Positions 47,416 to 55,635 of a stretch of DNA of 64,000 bases are shown here, in pieces. Source of the stretch: Rahnella sikkimica. Lineage in GTDB: Bacteria; Pseudomonadota; Gammaproteobacteria; Enterobacterales; Enterobacteriaceae. The notes under the pieces are model-generated. The model saw nothing but the letters and a program-made list of their open reading frames with translations, searched no databases and was not told the DNA's origin. The DNA lies in contig NZ_CP019062.1 in assembly GCF_002951615.1 (NCBI RefSeq), positions 744,001 through 808,000 on the forward strand, in the 5' to 3' direction. Positions within the stretch are counted from its first letter, which is position 1. Each line of letters opens with the position of its first letter. Both the position numbers and the translations under genes were made by a program.

Positions 47416-48371
47416 TGATTGCTGAAGCATTAGTCGAATTGCAGGATATCCGCGTGCGTTTCCCCGCCAGTTTTAACTGGCGCGGCAAACCGACGGGTTA
47501 CGTCCATGCACTCAACGGGCTGGATCTGAATATTATTCGCGGCGAAACGCTGGGGATTGTCGGCGAATCCGGTTGCGGAAAAAGCACGCTGGCCCAGTTG
47601 CTGATGGGACTGCAAAAACCGAGTAGCGGAGAGATCCACCGTGCACGCCATGATAATTCGTGGTTTGGTTCCGGTATGCAGATGGTGTTTCAGGATCCGC
47701 AATCGTCGCTCGATCCGCGTCTGCCCGTCTGGCGGATTATCACCGAGCCGGTATTTGTGCAGAAACACAACAGCAGCCGCGAACGCCGTGAACTCGCCGC
47801 CACGCTGGCTGAGCAGGTCGGCATCCGCAAAGAGTATCTGGACCGTTTACCGCATGAATTTTCCGGCGGTCAGCGCCAGCGTATTTCCATCGCCCGCGCG
47901 CTGTCGTCAGAGCCGGACATCATCGTGCTCGATGAACCGACCTCGGCGCTGGATATTTCCGTACAGGCTCAGATCCTCAATCTTCTGGTGGAACTGCAAC
48001 GCCAGCGCGGCCTGACGTTTGTGCTGATTTCCCATAACGTTTCCGTCGTGCGCCACATGAGTGACCGAGTGGCGGTAATGTACCTCGGGCAGATCGTCGA
48101 ACTGGGCGCAGCAGAAAAAGTGCTGACAGAACCGCAGCATCCGTACACCCGTTTGCTGCTGGATTCTGTTCCGCGTGCGGGGCGTTTGCTGGATGACGGC
48201 GTCGTTGATAAAAAAGGCGAACTGCCGGGCAACCGGAACCTGCCAATGGGGTGTTATTTTCGCGAGCGATGCCCGCTGGCGGGGGATGGATGCCAGATGC
48301 CGCAGGATCTGGTTTGCGGGGCAAACGAGGTGGTGGTGAGATGTCACCGGGTTATGCCGGAGCGGGCATAA
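47415..48371 (+). CDS. ddpF: D-Ala-D-Ala ABC transporter ATPase
   Basis: A 318-aa OppF-type ATPase, partner of DdpD. Walker A GESGCGKST, signature FSGGQRQR, Walker B IIVLDEPTSALD and VLISHNVSV are present, with a C-terminal GCYFRERCPLAGDGC tail. The start shares one base with the ddpD stop. Last gene of the operon; the repeat block begins 27 bp later. DdpA, B, C, D and F make a complete importer. Confidence 0.92.
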   Translation: MIAEALVELQDIRVRFPASFNWRGKPTGYVHALNGLDLNIIRGETLGIVGESGCGKSTLAQLLMGLQKPSSGEIHRARHDNSWFGSGMQMVFQDPQSSLDPRLPVWRIITEPVFVQKHNSSRERRELAATLAEQVGIRKEYLDRLPHEFSGGQRQRISIARALSSEPDIIVLDEPTSALDISVQAQILNLLVELQRQRGLTFVLISHNVSVVRHMSDRVAVMYLGQIVELGAAEKVLTEPQHPYTRLLLDSVPRAGRLLDDGVVDKKGELPGNRNLPMGCYFRERCPLAGDGCQMPQDLVCGANEVVVRCHRVMPERA

Positions 48372-48871
48372 CAGCGCTTTTGTAACCGCAATAAACATCA
48401 AAACCTTGGGTTGCCACCCAAACTGGCAAAACCTTGGGCTCGCCGCCCAAACTGGCCCAAAGGGCGCGTTAACGCGCGCGCCCTCTGGACACCCGCGCTT
48501 TTTAACTGCGCGCTGCCGATCGCTGGCTATGTTCCAGAAGCTCCGGCTAGTGCCGCAAACGCCGCCGCTGTGCGGTACTCTCATTTCGGATTCGAACCAG
48601 CGAGAAAAGAGACTCTCGCCGTTTCTCATCACTCATTCGACGTCGTTTTGAAAGCGGCCAATGGCTTTTTCAATTCAAAAGCGGACTGGTTTTATCTTTA
48701 AGAAAGGCAAGCTGGCGCGCTCAGAAATTTTGCTGACCGAGAGTTCGAGACCGCAAGGCTCGAAGCTCGTAGGGAAGGTACCGCGCAGCGGCAAGATTTC
48801 GCGCCACATGCCGATATGCCAGAACACGTCCGTCGACCCAGCGATAGCGCGCAGTTAAAGAGCCCGGGATT

Positions 48872-48903
48872 CTCAAGGGTGGTGGCGATAGACCACCCTT
48901 GAG
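48872..48903. other. Perfect 12-bp hairpin within the inverted repeat element
   Basis: CTCAAGGGTGGT, 8-base loop GGCGATAG, then its exact complement. No T-run follows on either side, so it is not a standard terminator. Confidence 0.85.
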
Positions 48904-48988
48904 GCCGGTTTGGGTGGCAACCCAAGGTTTTGACCTGAGTTGAGCGATCACCGCAATCGAAAAACCGAAACTTTCTCGGTCAGACGTG

Positions 48989-49026
48989 AGCACCTCACTG
49001 CAAGTGAAGCACCTCACTGCAAGTGA
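48989..49026. repeat. Tandem duplication of a 19-bp sequence
   Basis: AGCACCTCACTGCAAGTGA occurs twice head to tail next to the 3' end of galD; each unit contains the imperfect palindrome TCACTGCAAGTGA. Confidence 0.95.
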
Positions 49027-49028
49027 AA

Positions 49029-49046
49029 AACCGAAATTTTCCGGTT
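49029..49046 (-). terminator. Weak terminator at the end of galD
   Basis: On the minus strand AACCG and CGGTT pair around GAAAATTT, followed by TTTTTC, overlapping the galD stop. The stem is short. Confidence 0.4.
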
Positions 49047-50140
49047 CATTCCCCCTCCCATATCTCCCCCGATACCATCACCACGCCTTCAAATATCAAC
49101 CGTGCTGTCCGCAGCAACCCGCATCCGGCCAGCCGCCCTGCGCCTGATTTCTCCATGTCGAGTTTCAATTCAACGCTGAATTCGCCGGTCGGATGTTCCA
49201 CGCTGATAAGCGGTGTTGAACCAGCAGGCGTGTGCGCCAATCCTTCGGTTACGGATCCGGGGATCAGGCAGGCGCTGGCGACGCTGACGGCACCGAGTAC
49301 GCCAATCGAGGCGTGACAACGGTGCGGGATGAACGTCCGGCTGGAGATTGCACCGCCGTTTCGCGGTTCCGCGATGAGCGTCATTTTCGGCACCGTGCGC
49401 TGTGAAACGTCGCCGAGATTCATTTTTACACCGGCCTGTAAGCGGATCGATTCGAGGCGCGTTTTCAGTTCAGAATCGGCGTCGAGCTGTTCGCGGCTTT
49501 CATAGCCCGTGCGGCCTAAATCTGCGGCGCGCAGCAAAACCACCGGCATACCGTTGTCGATGCAGGTGACGTCAGTACCGTCGAAAACGTCCCGCGCATG
49601 GCCGGTGGGCAGTAATGCGCCACAGCTGGAACCGGCGATATCCGCAAATTCCACACTGATTTTTGCCGCCGTGCCGGGTACGCCGTCGATGCGTAAATCG
49701 CCCTGATAACAAACCTGTCCGTCTTCAACCGGAACATACGCGGTCGCAATCTGACCGGTATTTTCCATGAAAATACGCACCGGCGTGATGCCGTTTCGGG
49801 CGGCAATCAGATTCCGTTCGAGGGCGAACGGGCCGACGGCCGCCAGAATGTTGCCACAGTTTTGGCCGTAATCTACTACGGCTTTGTCGACGTTAACCTG
49901 CGCAAACAGATAATCGACATCGGCATCAGTGCGGACAGAAGGGCGGATTATCGCCACTTTGCTGGTCAGCGGATCGGCACCGCCCAGCCCGTCAATCTGG
50001 CGCGGATCGGGCGAACCCATGGCCGCCAGTAACACGCGGTCGCGCAGAGCCGGGTCTTGCGGCAGGTCGTCGGCCAGAAAGAAGGCACCTTTGGACGTGC
50101 CGCCGCGCATTAGCAGGCAGGGAATTCGGGTCTGTGGCAT
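49046..50140 (-). CDS. galD: 4-oxalomesaconate tautomerase (PrpF family)
   Basis: A 364-aa PrpF-fold isomerase. In the gallate pathway GalD turns the keto form of 4-oxalomesaconate into the enol/tautomer that the hydratase uses. RIPCLLMRGGTSKGAFF at the N-terminus, YGQNCGNILAAVGPFA (active-site Cys loop) and RCHASIGVLGAVSVA are family blocks. Third gene of the galBCD operon, 9 bp after galC. PrpF proteins share the diaminopimelate-epimerase fold with the unusual DapF homologue at 57-58 kb. Confidence 0.9.
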   Translation of the reverse strand: MPQTRIPCLLMRGGTSKGAFFLADDLPQDPALRDRVLLAAMGSPDPRQIDGLGGADPLTSKVAIIRPSVRTDADVDYLFAQVNVDKAVVDYGQNCGNILAAVGPFALERNLIAARNGITPVRIFMENTGQIATAYVPVEDGQVCYQGDLRIDGVPGTAAKISVEFADIAGSSCGALLPTGHARDVFDGTDVTCIDNGMPVVLLRAADLGRTGYESREQLDADSELKTRLESIRLQAGVKMNLGDVSQRTVPKMTLIAEPRNGGAISSRTFIPHRCHASIGVLGAVSVASACLIPGSVTEGLAHTPAGSTPLISVEHPTGEFSVELKLDMEKSGAGRLAGCGLLRTARLIFEGVVMVSGEIWEGE

Positions 50141-50149
50141 AGCGGTTCC

Positions 50150-50875
50150 TCAGCGTTGTTCGGCCTGTTCCAGCTCGGCGGTGGAGTCGAAATATTTCAG
50201 CCCTTTTTCGGCCAGACGCGGGCGCATGTTGTAGATGTCCAGCCCGAGTTCGCCGTCGGCCATCCGCGCCCGTTTGCTCTCTTCCAGTGCTTCCCGCTGG
50301 CGGCTGGCCTCGCGCACCGGCGTGACGTCTTCGCGGCGAACCACCACCACGCCGTCATCGTCTGCCACAATCGCATCCCCCGGATACACCAGTTGTCCGG
50401 CGCAGACCACCGGCACGTTGACCGAGCCGAGCGTTTCTTTCACCGTGCCCTGTGCGAACACCGCCCGCGACCACACGCGGAAGCCCATATCGCGCAGCGT
50501 CTTGGTATCACGCACGCCCAGATCTGCCACCAGCCCGACCACGCCGCGCGCTTTCAGCGAGGTCGCCAGCAGATCACCGAAGAATCCGTCGGAGCAGGGT
50601 GACGTCGGCGCGACCACCAGAATATCGCCCGGCTGGCATTGCTCGACGGCAACGTGGAACATCCAGTTATCGCCCGGTGCGGTGAGTACGGTAACGGCGC
50701 TGCCGGAAATGGCACAGTCTTGCTGTATCGGGCGGATGGCCGGATCCAGCAAACCCGTGCGTCCCTGTGCTTCGTGAACGGTGGCCACGCCAAACGCCGC
50801 CAGCGCCGTGACATCCGCAGAGTTCGCCCGTGGAATATGGCGTACCACCACGCCTTTTTTGCCGGTTACGCTCAT
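50150..50875 (-). CDS. galC: 4-carboxy-4-hydroxy-2-oxoadipate aldolase
   Basis: A 241-aa class II pyruvate aldolase of the RraA-like fold that splits 4-carboxy-4-hydroxy-2-oxoadipate into oxaloacetate and pyruvate, the final step of gallate catabolism. [13 protein letters not shown], the phosphate/carboxylate loop TAPGDNWM and the metal and substrate residues Arg122-Asp123 (ADLGVRDT) are present. Overlaps galB by 4 bp. Confidence 0.9.
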   Translation of the reverse strand: MSVTGKKGVVVRHIPRANSADVTALAAFGVATVHEAQGRTGLLDPAIRPIQQDCAISGSAVTVLTAPGDNWMFHVAVEQCQPGDILVVAPTSPCSDGFFGDLLATSLKARGVVGLVADLGVRDTKTLRDMGFRVWSRAVFAQGTVKETLGSVNVPVVCAGQLVYPGDAIVADDDGVVVVRREDVTPVREASRQREALEESKRARMADGELGLDIYNMRPRLAEKGLKYFDSTAELEQAEQR

Positions 50876-51621
50876 GCTAAATCCTCCGTCACGCGCGGGA
50901 ATATGCTCTGAAAACCTTCGCCATAGACAATGTTTTTAGTGCTGGTGATGCCGACGTTACGTTTGGCCTGAACGCCGCGCTGCTGGGCGACGCGGGTGTA
51001 GTATTCCCACAAATGTTCCTGACCGGCCATGCACTGGATCGCCTGATATTTTTTGTCCCAGACGTCGGTAATATCGAGCAAGACGTCGGGTTTCCATTCG
51101 CACTGTTCCGGCTGATGCGGTTCGAAACAGTAAACCGGCGGTGCACCCACGATGGTTTCACCCGGTTTATAGCCCTCAGCCTGGGCGATAATCCGCGCTT
51201 CCTGCGCCAGATGGGTTGCCATCGGATGATCGTAGTTGTACGGATCTTTCAGGGAGTGCGTCAGGACGAAATGCGGCTGCACGCGGCGGTAAACGTCGGC
51301 CAGGCGGAACAGTGATTCTTTATCGGCGCGCAGCGGGTAATCGCCCATGTCAAAAAACTCGACGGTGGCACCGAGGATTTCAGCGGCGGCCATTGCTTCC
51401 TCGCGGCGTGACGCTTTCACAATTTCTTCGGTCATATTGCCTCCTTTGCGCCACAGTTTGGCGGATTCCCCGCGTTCGCCGAAAGAAAGGCAAACGATGT
51501 GAACGGCGTATCCGGCCTGCGTATGTTTCGCGATGGCACCGCCTGCACGCCAGACGAAATCGGCGGAGTGGGCGCTGACGACTAATGCACTTTTGCTTTC
51601 ATCTTTTTTGGGCTGAGTCAT
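50872..51621 (-). CDS. galB: 4-oxalomesaconate hydratase (PIG-L/LmbE family)
   Basis: A 249-aa zinc-dependent hydratase that adds water to 4-oxalomesaconate. Its fold is that of PIG-L/LmbE deacetylases: the metal motif is [13 protein letters not shown] (His18, Asp21), with [18 protein letters not shown] in place of the second HxxH-type site. Pseudomonas putida GalB is the model for this unusual hydratase. First gene of galBCD, divergent from galR across 151 bp. Confidence 0.9.
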   Translation of the reverse strand: MTQPKKDESKSALVVSAHSADFVWRAGGAIAKHTQAGYAVHIVCLSFGERGESAKLWRKGGNMTEEIVKASRREEAMAAAEILGATVEFFDMGDYPLRADKESLFRLADVYRRVQPHFVLTHSLKDPYNYDHPMATHLAQEARIIAQAEGYKPGETIVGAPPVYCFEPHQPEQCEWKPDVLLDITDVWDKKYQAIQCMAGQEHLWEYYTRVAQQRGVQAKRNVGITSTKNIVYGEGFQSIFPRVTEDLA

Positions 51622-51772
51622 GAGTATGTCCTGGGTTTAGGGTGATCAGATTGCCTGCGTTCCATGCTGTCAGTCCGTGCCGGTGGCGGGTAATTCATTT
51701 GATTGCAGGGGGTATGCGTTTTATTTATATTGCTGAGGGATGTCACGAAAAAAAACCTGACGGGAGAAGGGG

Positions 51773-52987
51773 ATGGCGCAAGACGAGATGCTGAGTAACC
51801 TGATGCAAATACGTGCTTTTTGTCAGGTGGTCGATCAGGGAAGCGTATCGCGCGCAGCCGACGAGCTTTACCGCACGCAGTCGGCGGTGACGCGGGCGAT
51901 ACGCGACCTGGAACAGACGCTCGACGTGCCTTTGTTTGAGCGTCATGCCAACGGCATGTTGCTGACCGATTTCGGTAAATGCGTGCTGCCGCGTGCGCGG
52001 CGCGCGATTGCCGAATTACGCCTGATCCCGTCACAGCTGGCGAAATTGCAGGGCAAGGCGGGGCAGACGCGCAGCGAAACCGAGCCGCTTTATCTGTTTA
52101 ACGTCCGTCGCCTGCAAATATTTATTTCGCTGTGCAAAACGCGGCATATGCAGACGGTCGCCACGTTGCTCGGGCTGAGTCAGCCAGCGGTCAGTTCGGC
52201 GTTAAAAGTGCTGGAAAACGGGGCGGGTCTGGCGCTTCTGGCACGCACACCACACGGCATGATGCCGTCGCTGGCCGGGCAGGATATCGTGCCGAATTTG
52301 CGCCGTGCGCTGAATGAACTGCGGCATATTCCGGCGGATATCGCCGCCCGTCGTGGCGTGCTGGAAGGCTCGGTGCAGGTCGGCGCATTGCCGCTGGGTC
52401 GAACGCGTTTGCTGCCGCAGGCGATCATCGGGCTGACACAGCGGTATGGCGGCGTAAAAGTCATTACCAATGAAAGTGCGTTCAGCGCGCTGGCGTCCGA
52501 ACTGCGTTCCGGCGAGGTGGATTTTATCTTCGGCGCACTGCGTTCCAGTGATTACGCGGCAGATATGGTGACGGAAACGCTGTTCACCGAAAGCATGGTG
52601 ATACTGGCGAGAAAAGGGCATCCGCTGCTGAATGCACCGGTGACGCAGGCGCAGTTGCGCGTGGCGCGCTGGGTTTTGCCGCGCGCAGACACGCCGTCGC
52701 GACGGTTGCTGGATAACAGTTTTCACGCGATGGATATGCCGCCGCCGGATCCGGTGGTGGAAAGCGGCGATCTGGGGATTGTGCGCGGGCTTCTGCTGGG
52801 ATCGGATATGCTGGCGGCCGTTTCTGCCCGCCAGCTTGAGCACGAACTGGAAAGCGGCGAACTGGTCAGACTGCCGCTGGAACTGGCCGACACGCACCGC
52901 GCCATCGGCCTGACCTTCCGCGCCGGAAGCCTGCTTTCCCCCGCCGCACAGGCGCTGGTGGAGGAAATCCGGCGGGTGTGCGGTTAG
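51773..52987 (+). CDS. galR: LysR-type regulator of gallate genes with two HTH domains
   Basis: A 404-aa protein, about 100 residues longer than usual LysR regulators. The first winged HTH spans about 9-70 (LMQIRAFCQVVDQGSVSRAA, SAVTRAIRDLEQTL). A second HTH-like unit follows at about 107-168 (LQIFISLCKTRHMQTVATLL, SQPAVSSALKVLE), then the effector-binding domain (180-400). This repeated HTH occurs in some regulators of aromatic catabolism. It lies between galB (divergent) and aroQ (convergent, 7-bp gap), so it probably activates galTA and galBCD in response to gallate or a pathway intermediate. The ATG at 51773 follows GGGAGAAGGGG. Confidence 0.85.
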   Translation: MAQDEMLSNLMQIRAFCQVVDQGSVSRAADELYRTQSAVTRAIRDLEQTLDVPLFERHANGMLLTDFGKCVLPRARRAIAELRLIPSQLAKLQGKAGQTRSETEPLYLFNVRRLQIFISLCKTRHMQTVATLLGLSQPAVSSALKVLENGAGLALLARTPHGMMPSLAGQDIVPNLRRALNELRHIPADIAARRGVLEGSVQVGALPLGRTRLLPQAIIGLTQRYGGVKVITNESAFSALASELRSGEVDFIFGALRSSDYAADMVTETLFTESMVILARKGHPLLNAPVTQAQLRVARWVLPRADTPSRRLLDNSFHAMDMPPPDPVVESGDLGIVRGLLLGSDMLAAVSARQLEHELESGELVRLPLELADTHRAIGLTFRAGSLLSPAAQALVEEIRRVCG

Positions 52988-52994
52988 CGGGCCA

Positions 52995-53435
52995 TTATTT
53001 ACTCAGATTCACCACCGCCTGGCGGATAGCGTACTCGTAACCCTGAATGCCGAAACCGCATATCACACCGACGGACACGTCGGAGAGGAACGAGTGGTGG
53101 CGGAAGGCGTCGCGTTTATGCACGTTAGTGATATGCACTTCGTAGAGCGGCAGGCTGACGGCGGTGACCGCATCTCGGAGAGCGACCGACGTATGGGTCC
53201 AGGCGGCGGCGTTCAGGACAATGGCATCGGTGTTACCGCGGCAGCCCTGAATACGGTCGATCAAATCACCTTCATGGTTGGTCTGGAAAAATTCGATTTC
53301 TGCACCGCAGCTTTCACCGGTCTGATGACACAGTTTTTCGATAGTTGCCAGGGTGTCATAACCGTAAGTTTCCGGCTCGCGTGTGCCGAGCAGATTCAGG
53401 TTCGGGCCGTTAAAAACGGCAATTTTGTAAGTCAT
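52995..53435 (-). CDS. aroQ: Type II 3-dehydroquinate dehydratase
   Basis: A 146-aa type II dehydroquinase. FNGPNLNLLGTREPETYG (with the catalytic Tyr), QTNHEGDLIDRIQ, LNAAAWTHTSVALRDA and EVHITNVHKRDAFRHHSF are textbook blocks. It interconverts 3-dehydroquinate and 3-dehydroshikimate. Being last in the galT-galA operon, it is likely catabolic, feeding quinate-derived carbon to 3-dehydroshikimate and then to gallate or protocatechuate. No quinate dehydrogenase or dehydroshikimate-to-gallate enzyme is visible in the window. Confidence 0.92.
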   Translation of the reverse strand: MTYKIAVFNGPNLNLLGTREPETYGYDTLATIEKLCHQTGESCGAEIEFFQTNHEGDLIDRIQGCRGNTDAIVLNAAAWTHTSVALRDAVTAVSLPLYEVHITNVHKRDAFRHHSFLSDVSVGVICGFGIQGYEYAIRQAVVNLSK

Positions 53436-53450
53436 CGGGTCTTCCTTTCT

Positions 53451-54284
53451 TCAGTAATCTGCAAAACCAAACAGGTCTTTTGGCGTCTGCCACAGGATCT
53501 GGTGCCGCGTTTTCTCATCGGGGAATAACTGTTCCACCAGCATCAGCAACGTGCCGAGATCCATCCGGTGTTCCGCGCGCAGGAACGGCCAGTCGGAGCC
53601 CCACATACAATGTTCGGCACCGAACGCGTCAAGCAGCGCGTGCTGATAAGCGTGACCGTCCTGATACGGAAAAGGCTGGCGACTGAATTTCGCCAAACCG
53701 GACAACTTCACCCAGGTACGCTGCTGGCTTGCAAGCTGCAACAGCGCCTGAAATGCCGGTTGCTGCAAGCCCTGCGTCACATCCGGACGACCGGAATGAT
53801 CAATCAGCAGGCGGGTTTTCGTGCGGTTGATCAGCGGCAAAAGTGCCAGTAACTGGTCGTCCTGTACCTGAATGGCGGCGAACATGTCCAGCCCGGCCAG
53901 GTGTTCCATCAGGGCGTCGAGGTGTAAAAAAGGTGCCGTGCCGAGCATCGCCACATTCATGGCGATGCCGACCACACCGGCTTGTTTCAGTGCGGCGAGT
54001 CTTTCCAGCGGAAGATCAAAAGGCACCACGGCGATGCCTTTGAAGCGGCCATTGCCTTTTGCCAGCGCATCCAGCAGGCAGGCGCTGTCGGTGTTGTACC
54101 CTGACGTCGGGCCGACAATCAGGGAGTGGCGGATGTTATAGGCTTGCATCACCGCGCGGTAATAATCGGCGGTGCCAATCTCGTGCCCTTCCGGACGGTA
54201 CGGCGTGTCCGGAAGGTACGGGAAGCGCGCCGGATCAAACACGTGATGATGGGTGTCGATCTTGGGTTGCTCAAAAATCGTCAT
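53451..54284 (-). CDS. Amidohydrolase, 2-pyrone-4,6-dicarboxylate (PDC) hydrolase-like
   Basis: A 277-aa amidohydrolase-2 (COG3618) protein. The metal-site motif is KIDTHHHVFDP at the N-terminus; DHSGRPD (cf. DHMGRPD of LigI) and CMWGSDWPF (cf. WGTDWPHP) follow, and GIAVV and LDALAKGNGRFKG align with LigI as I remember it. LigI hydrolyses PDC, a cyclic by-product of gallate ring cleavage, to oxalomesaconate. Its place between galA and aroQ, overlapping galA by 4 bp, fits PDC salvage. Other lactonases of COG3618 are possible. Confidence 0.75.
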   Translation of the reverse strand: MTIFEQPKIDTHHHVFDPARFPYLPDTPYRPEGHEIGTADYYRAVMQAYNIRHSLIVGPTSGYNTDSACLLDALAKGNGRFKGIAVVPFDLPLERLAALKQAGVVGIAMNVAMLGTAPFLHLDALMEHLAGLDMFAAIQVQDDQLLALLPLINRTKTRLLIDHSGRPDVTQGLQQPAFQALLQLASQQRTWVKLSGLAKFSRQPFPYQDGHAYQHALLDAFGAEHCMWGSDWPFLRAEHRMDLGTLLMLVEQLFPDEKTRHQILWQTPKDLFGFADY

Positions 54285-55543
54285 GCTTTCGCTTTACCTG
54301 CTACTGAGTAAATAACTTGCTGATTGCGGGTCTTCTGGAATTCTTCCAGCGTTTCACCGCGCATCGCAGAATAAATATGTAAGTTGGACACGCCCACCAC
54401 GGCACCGAGTTTTTCCAGCAGGAAGAAGCTCACGCCGTAATGAATCATCCCGCGCCAGTCGAGTTCGCGCAGGAGTTTTTGTTCATCAGCGGTCAGTTTG
54501 TTTTCGGCAAACATCGCGTTCTGGTCAGTGAGGAAACGCTCGCGCCACGCGGGCTGGATCAGGCGATGCAGGAACCGGTTCATGCGGAACGCTTTCAGGC
54601 TGCGCGCCTGGGTAAACGGATAGGTGCCCGGCAGTTTTTCCACGCCTGCCAGCTGTTGTGCGATTTTGTCGCGCTGGCGCTGCTGCACGTCCACCGGCGC
54701 TTCGCGGGACTGGTTTTCGAGGATCAGCGTGGCGATTCCGGTCATCGACGGCAGGTAATAGGCCTGATGCAGTTTTTTCACGTTGGCGGAAAGCGCGCCG
54801 CGCATCACCAGCCACATGATGACTTCCGAACCTTCCAGCCCGCCGAGCGTGGCGAATTCCGCCAGCGTCATTTCGGTCAGACGTTCCGGGTCATTCACAA
54901 TCATATCGACAAACTGTTCGTCCCACTGCGGGTTGTTAAAACCGCAACGTTCGCCATGAACCTGATGGGAAACGCCGCCGGTGGCGACAATCGCCACGTT
55001 CAGATCTTCCGGAAAACTTTCGATGGCGCGGCGCAGCGCCTGACCGAGTTTGTAGCAGCGGCGCGCTGTCGGGATCGGGAACTGCAACACGCCGATTTGC
55101 AGCGGAACGATTTGCGTCGGCCAGCCGCCTTCATGCGGCATCAGCGCGGAAAGCGGCGAGAACAGGCCGTGATCCAGCGGTTTGTCCTGAAAGAACGACA
55201 TATCAAATTCGTCCGCCATCAGGCTGGCACCGATGTGCTGAGACAGCGCCGCATGGCCTTTCACCGGCGGTAAATCGCGCGGGCCGCCGCCTTCATCCGC
55301 GACCTCATAGTGATCATCAATGCCTAACGTAAACGCCGAATAGTGATCAAAGAAAAAGGACGTGACGTGGTCGTTGAAGACGTACACCAGCACGTCGGGT
55401 TTCTTTTCTTCGAGCCATTTTTGCATCGGCGCAAAACTCTCGAAAATCGGTGCCCAGGCGCTTTCGTCCTGTTTGTTGTGATCTACTGCAAAACCGATAG
55501 TCGGGGTATGTGAAACCGCCAAACCGCCTATGATCTTAGCCAT
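54281..55543 (-). CDS. galA: Gallate dioxygenase
   Basis: A 420-aa type II extradiol dioxygenase (fused LigB-like and LigA-like parts) that cleaves gallate to 4-oxalomesaconate. Fe ligands are probably His12 (AVSHTPTIG), His59 (FNDHVTSFFFDHYSAF) and Glu240 (LEGSEVIMW); catalytic His193 lies in GVSHQVHGERCGF. The C-terminal 130 residues (FRMNRFLHRLIQPAWRERFL, ELDWRGMIHYGVSFFLLEKL) correspond to the LigA-type domain. Close to P. putida GalA and Sphingobium DesB in layout. Preceded by galT. Confidence 0.93.
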   Translation of the reverse strand: MAKIIGGLAVSHTPTIGFAVDHNKQDESAWAPIFESFAPMQKWLEEKKPDVLVYVFNDHVTSFFFDHYSAFTLGIDDHYEVADEGGGPRDLPPVKGHAALSQHIGASLMADEFDMSFFQDKPLDHGLFSPLSALMPHEGGWPTQIVPLQIGVLQFPIPTARRCYKLGQALRRAIESFPEDLNVAIVATGGVSHQVHGERCGFNNPQWDEQFVDMIVNDPERLTEMTLAEFATLGGLEGSEVIMWLVMRGALSANVKKLHQAYYLPSMTGIATLILENQSREAPVDVQQRQRDKIAQQLAGVEKLPGTYPFTQARSLKAFRMNRFLHRLIQPAWRERFLTDQNAMFAENKLTADEQKLLRELDWRGMIHYGVSFFLLEKLGAVVGVSNLHIYSAMRGETLEEFQKTRNQQVIYSVAGKAKA

Positions 55544-55574
55544 CTTGAATCCTCTGAACTTTTTGCAGGGTAAT

Positions 55575-55592
55575 CGCAGCGCAGCCGCTGCG
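55575..55592. other. Hairpin between galT and galA
   Basis: CGCAGCG, 4-base loop, CGCTGCG. No T-run; probably an mRNA processing or stabilising stem inside the operon. Confidence 0.5.
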
Positions 55593-55635
55593 GCAGTGTA
55601 TTGATGTTTCTAATTATCAGGAGGCTAACGCAAGG

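Larger units (their letters stand above)
48372..49045. repeat. Gene-free repeat block: two diverged inverted copies of a hairpin-rich element
   Basis: 30-bp terminal inverted repeats (48398-48427 and 48904-48933, one mismatch) enclose about 535 bp. Inside each end the same order recurs: a hairpin with TTGGGY/RCCCAA arms, a second GC-rich hairpin (48462-48483 left; 48872-48903 right), then TTTAACTGCGCGCT and a weakly alignable tail (GCCGC, TGCGCGGTAC). So the block is two diverged copies of one element in inverted orientation. Short open frames on both strands (48406-48651, 48411-48701, 48698-48925, 48721-49017) have no recognisable product and no ribosome sites, and I treat them as chance. 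Confidence 0.8.

Noticed and set aside
48406..49017. Cys/Arg-rich small proteins on both strands
   Set aside because: They lie wholly within the inverted repeat element, lack ribosome sites and mirror each other's composition.
54440..55273. 277-codon plus-strand open frame opposite galA
   Set aside because: Shadow frame; composition (many His, Gln, Arg) reflects the complementary strand of a real gene.
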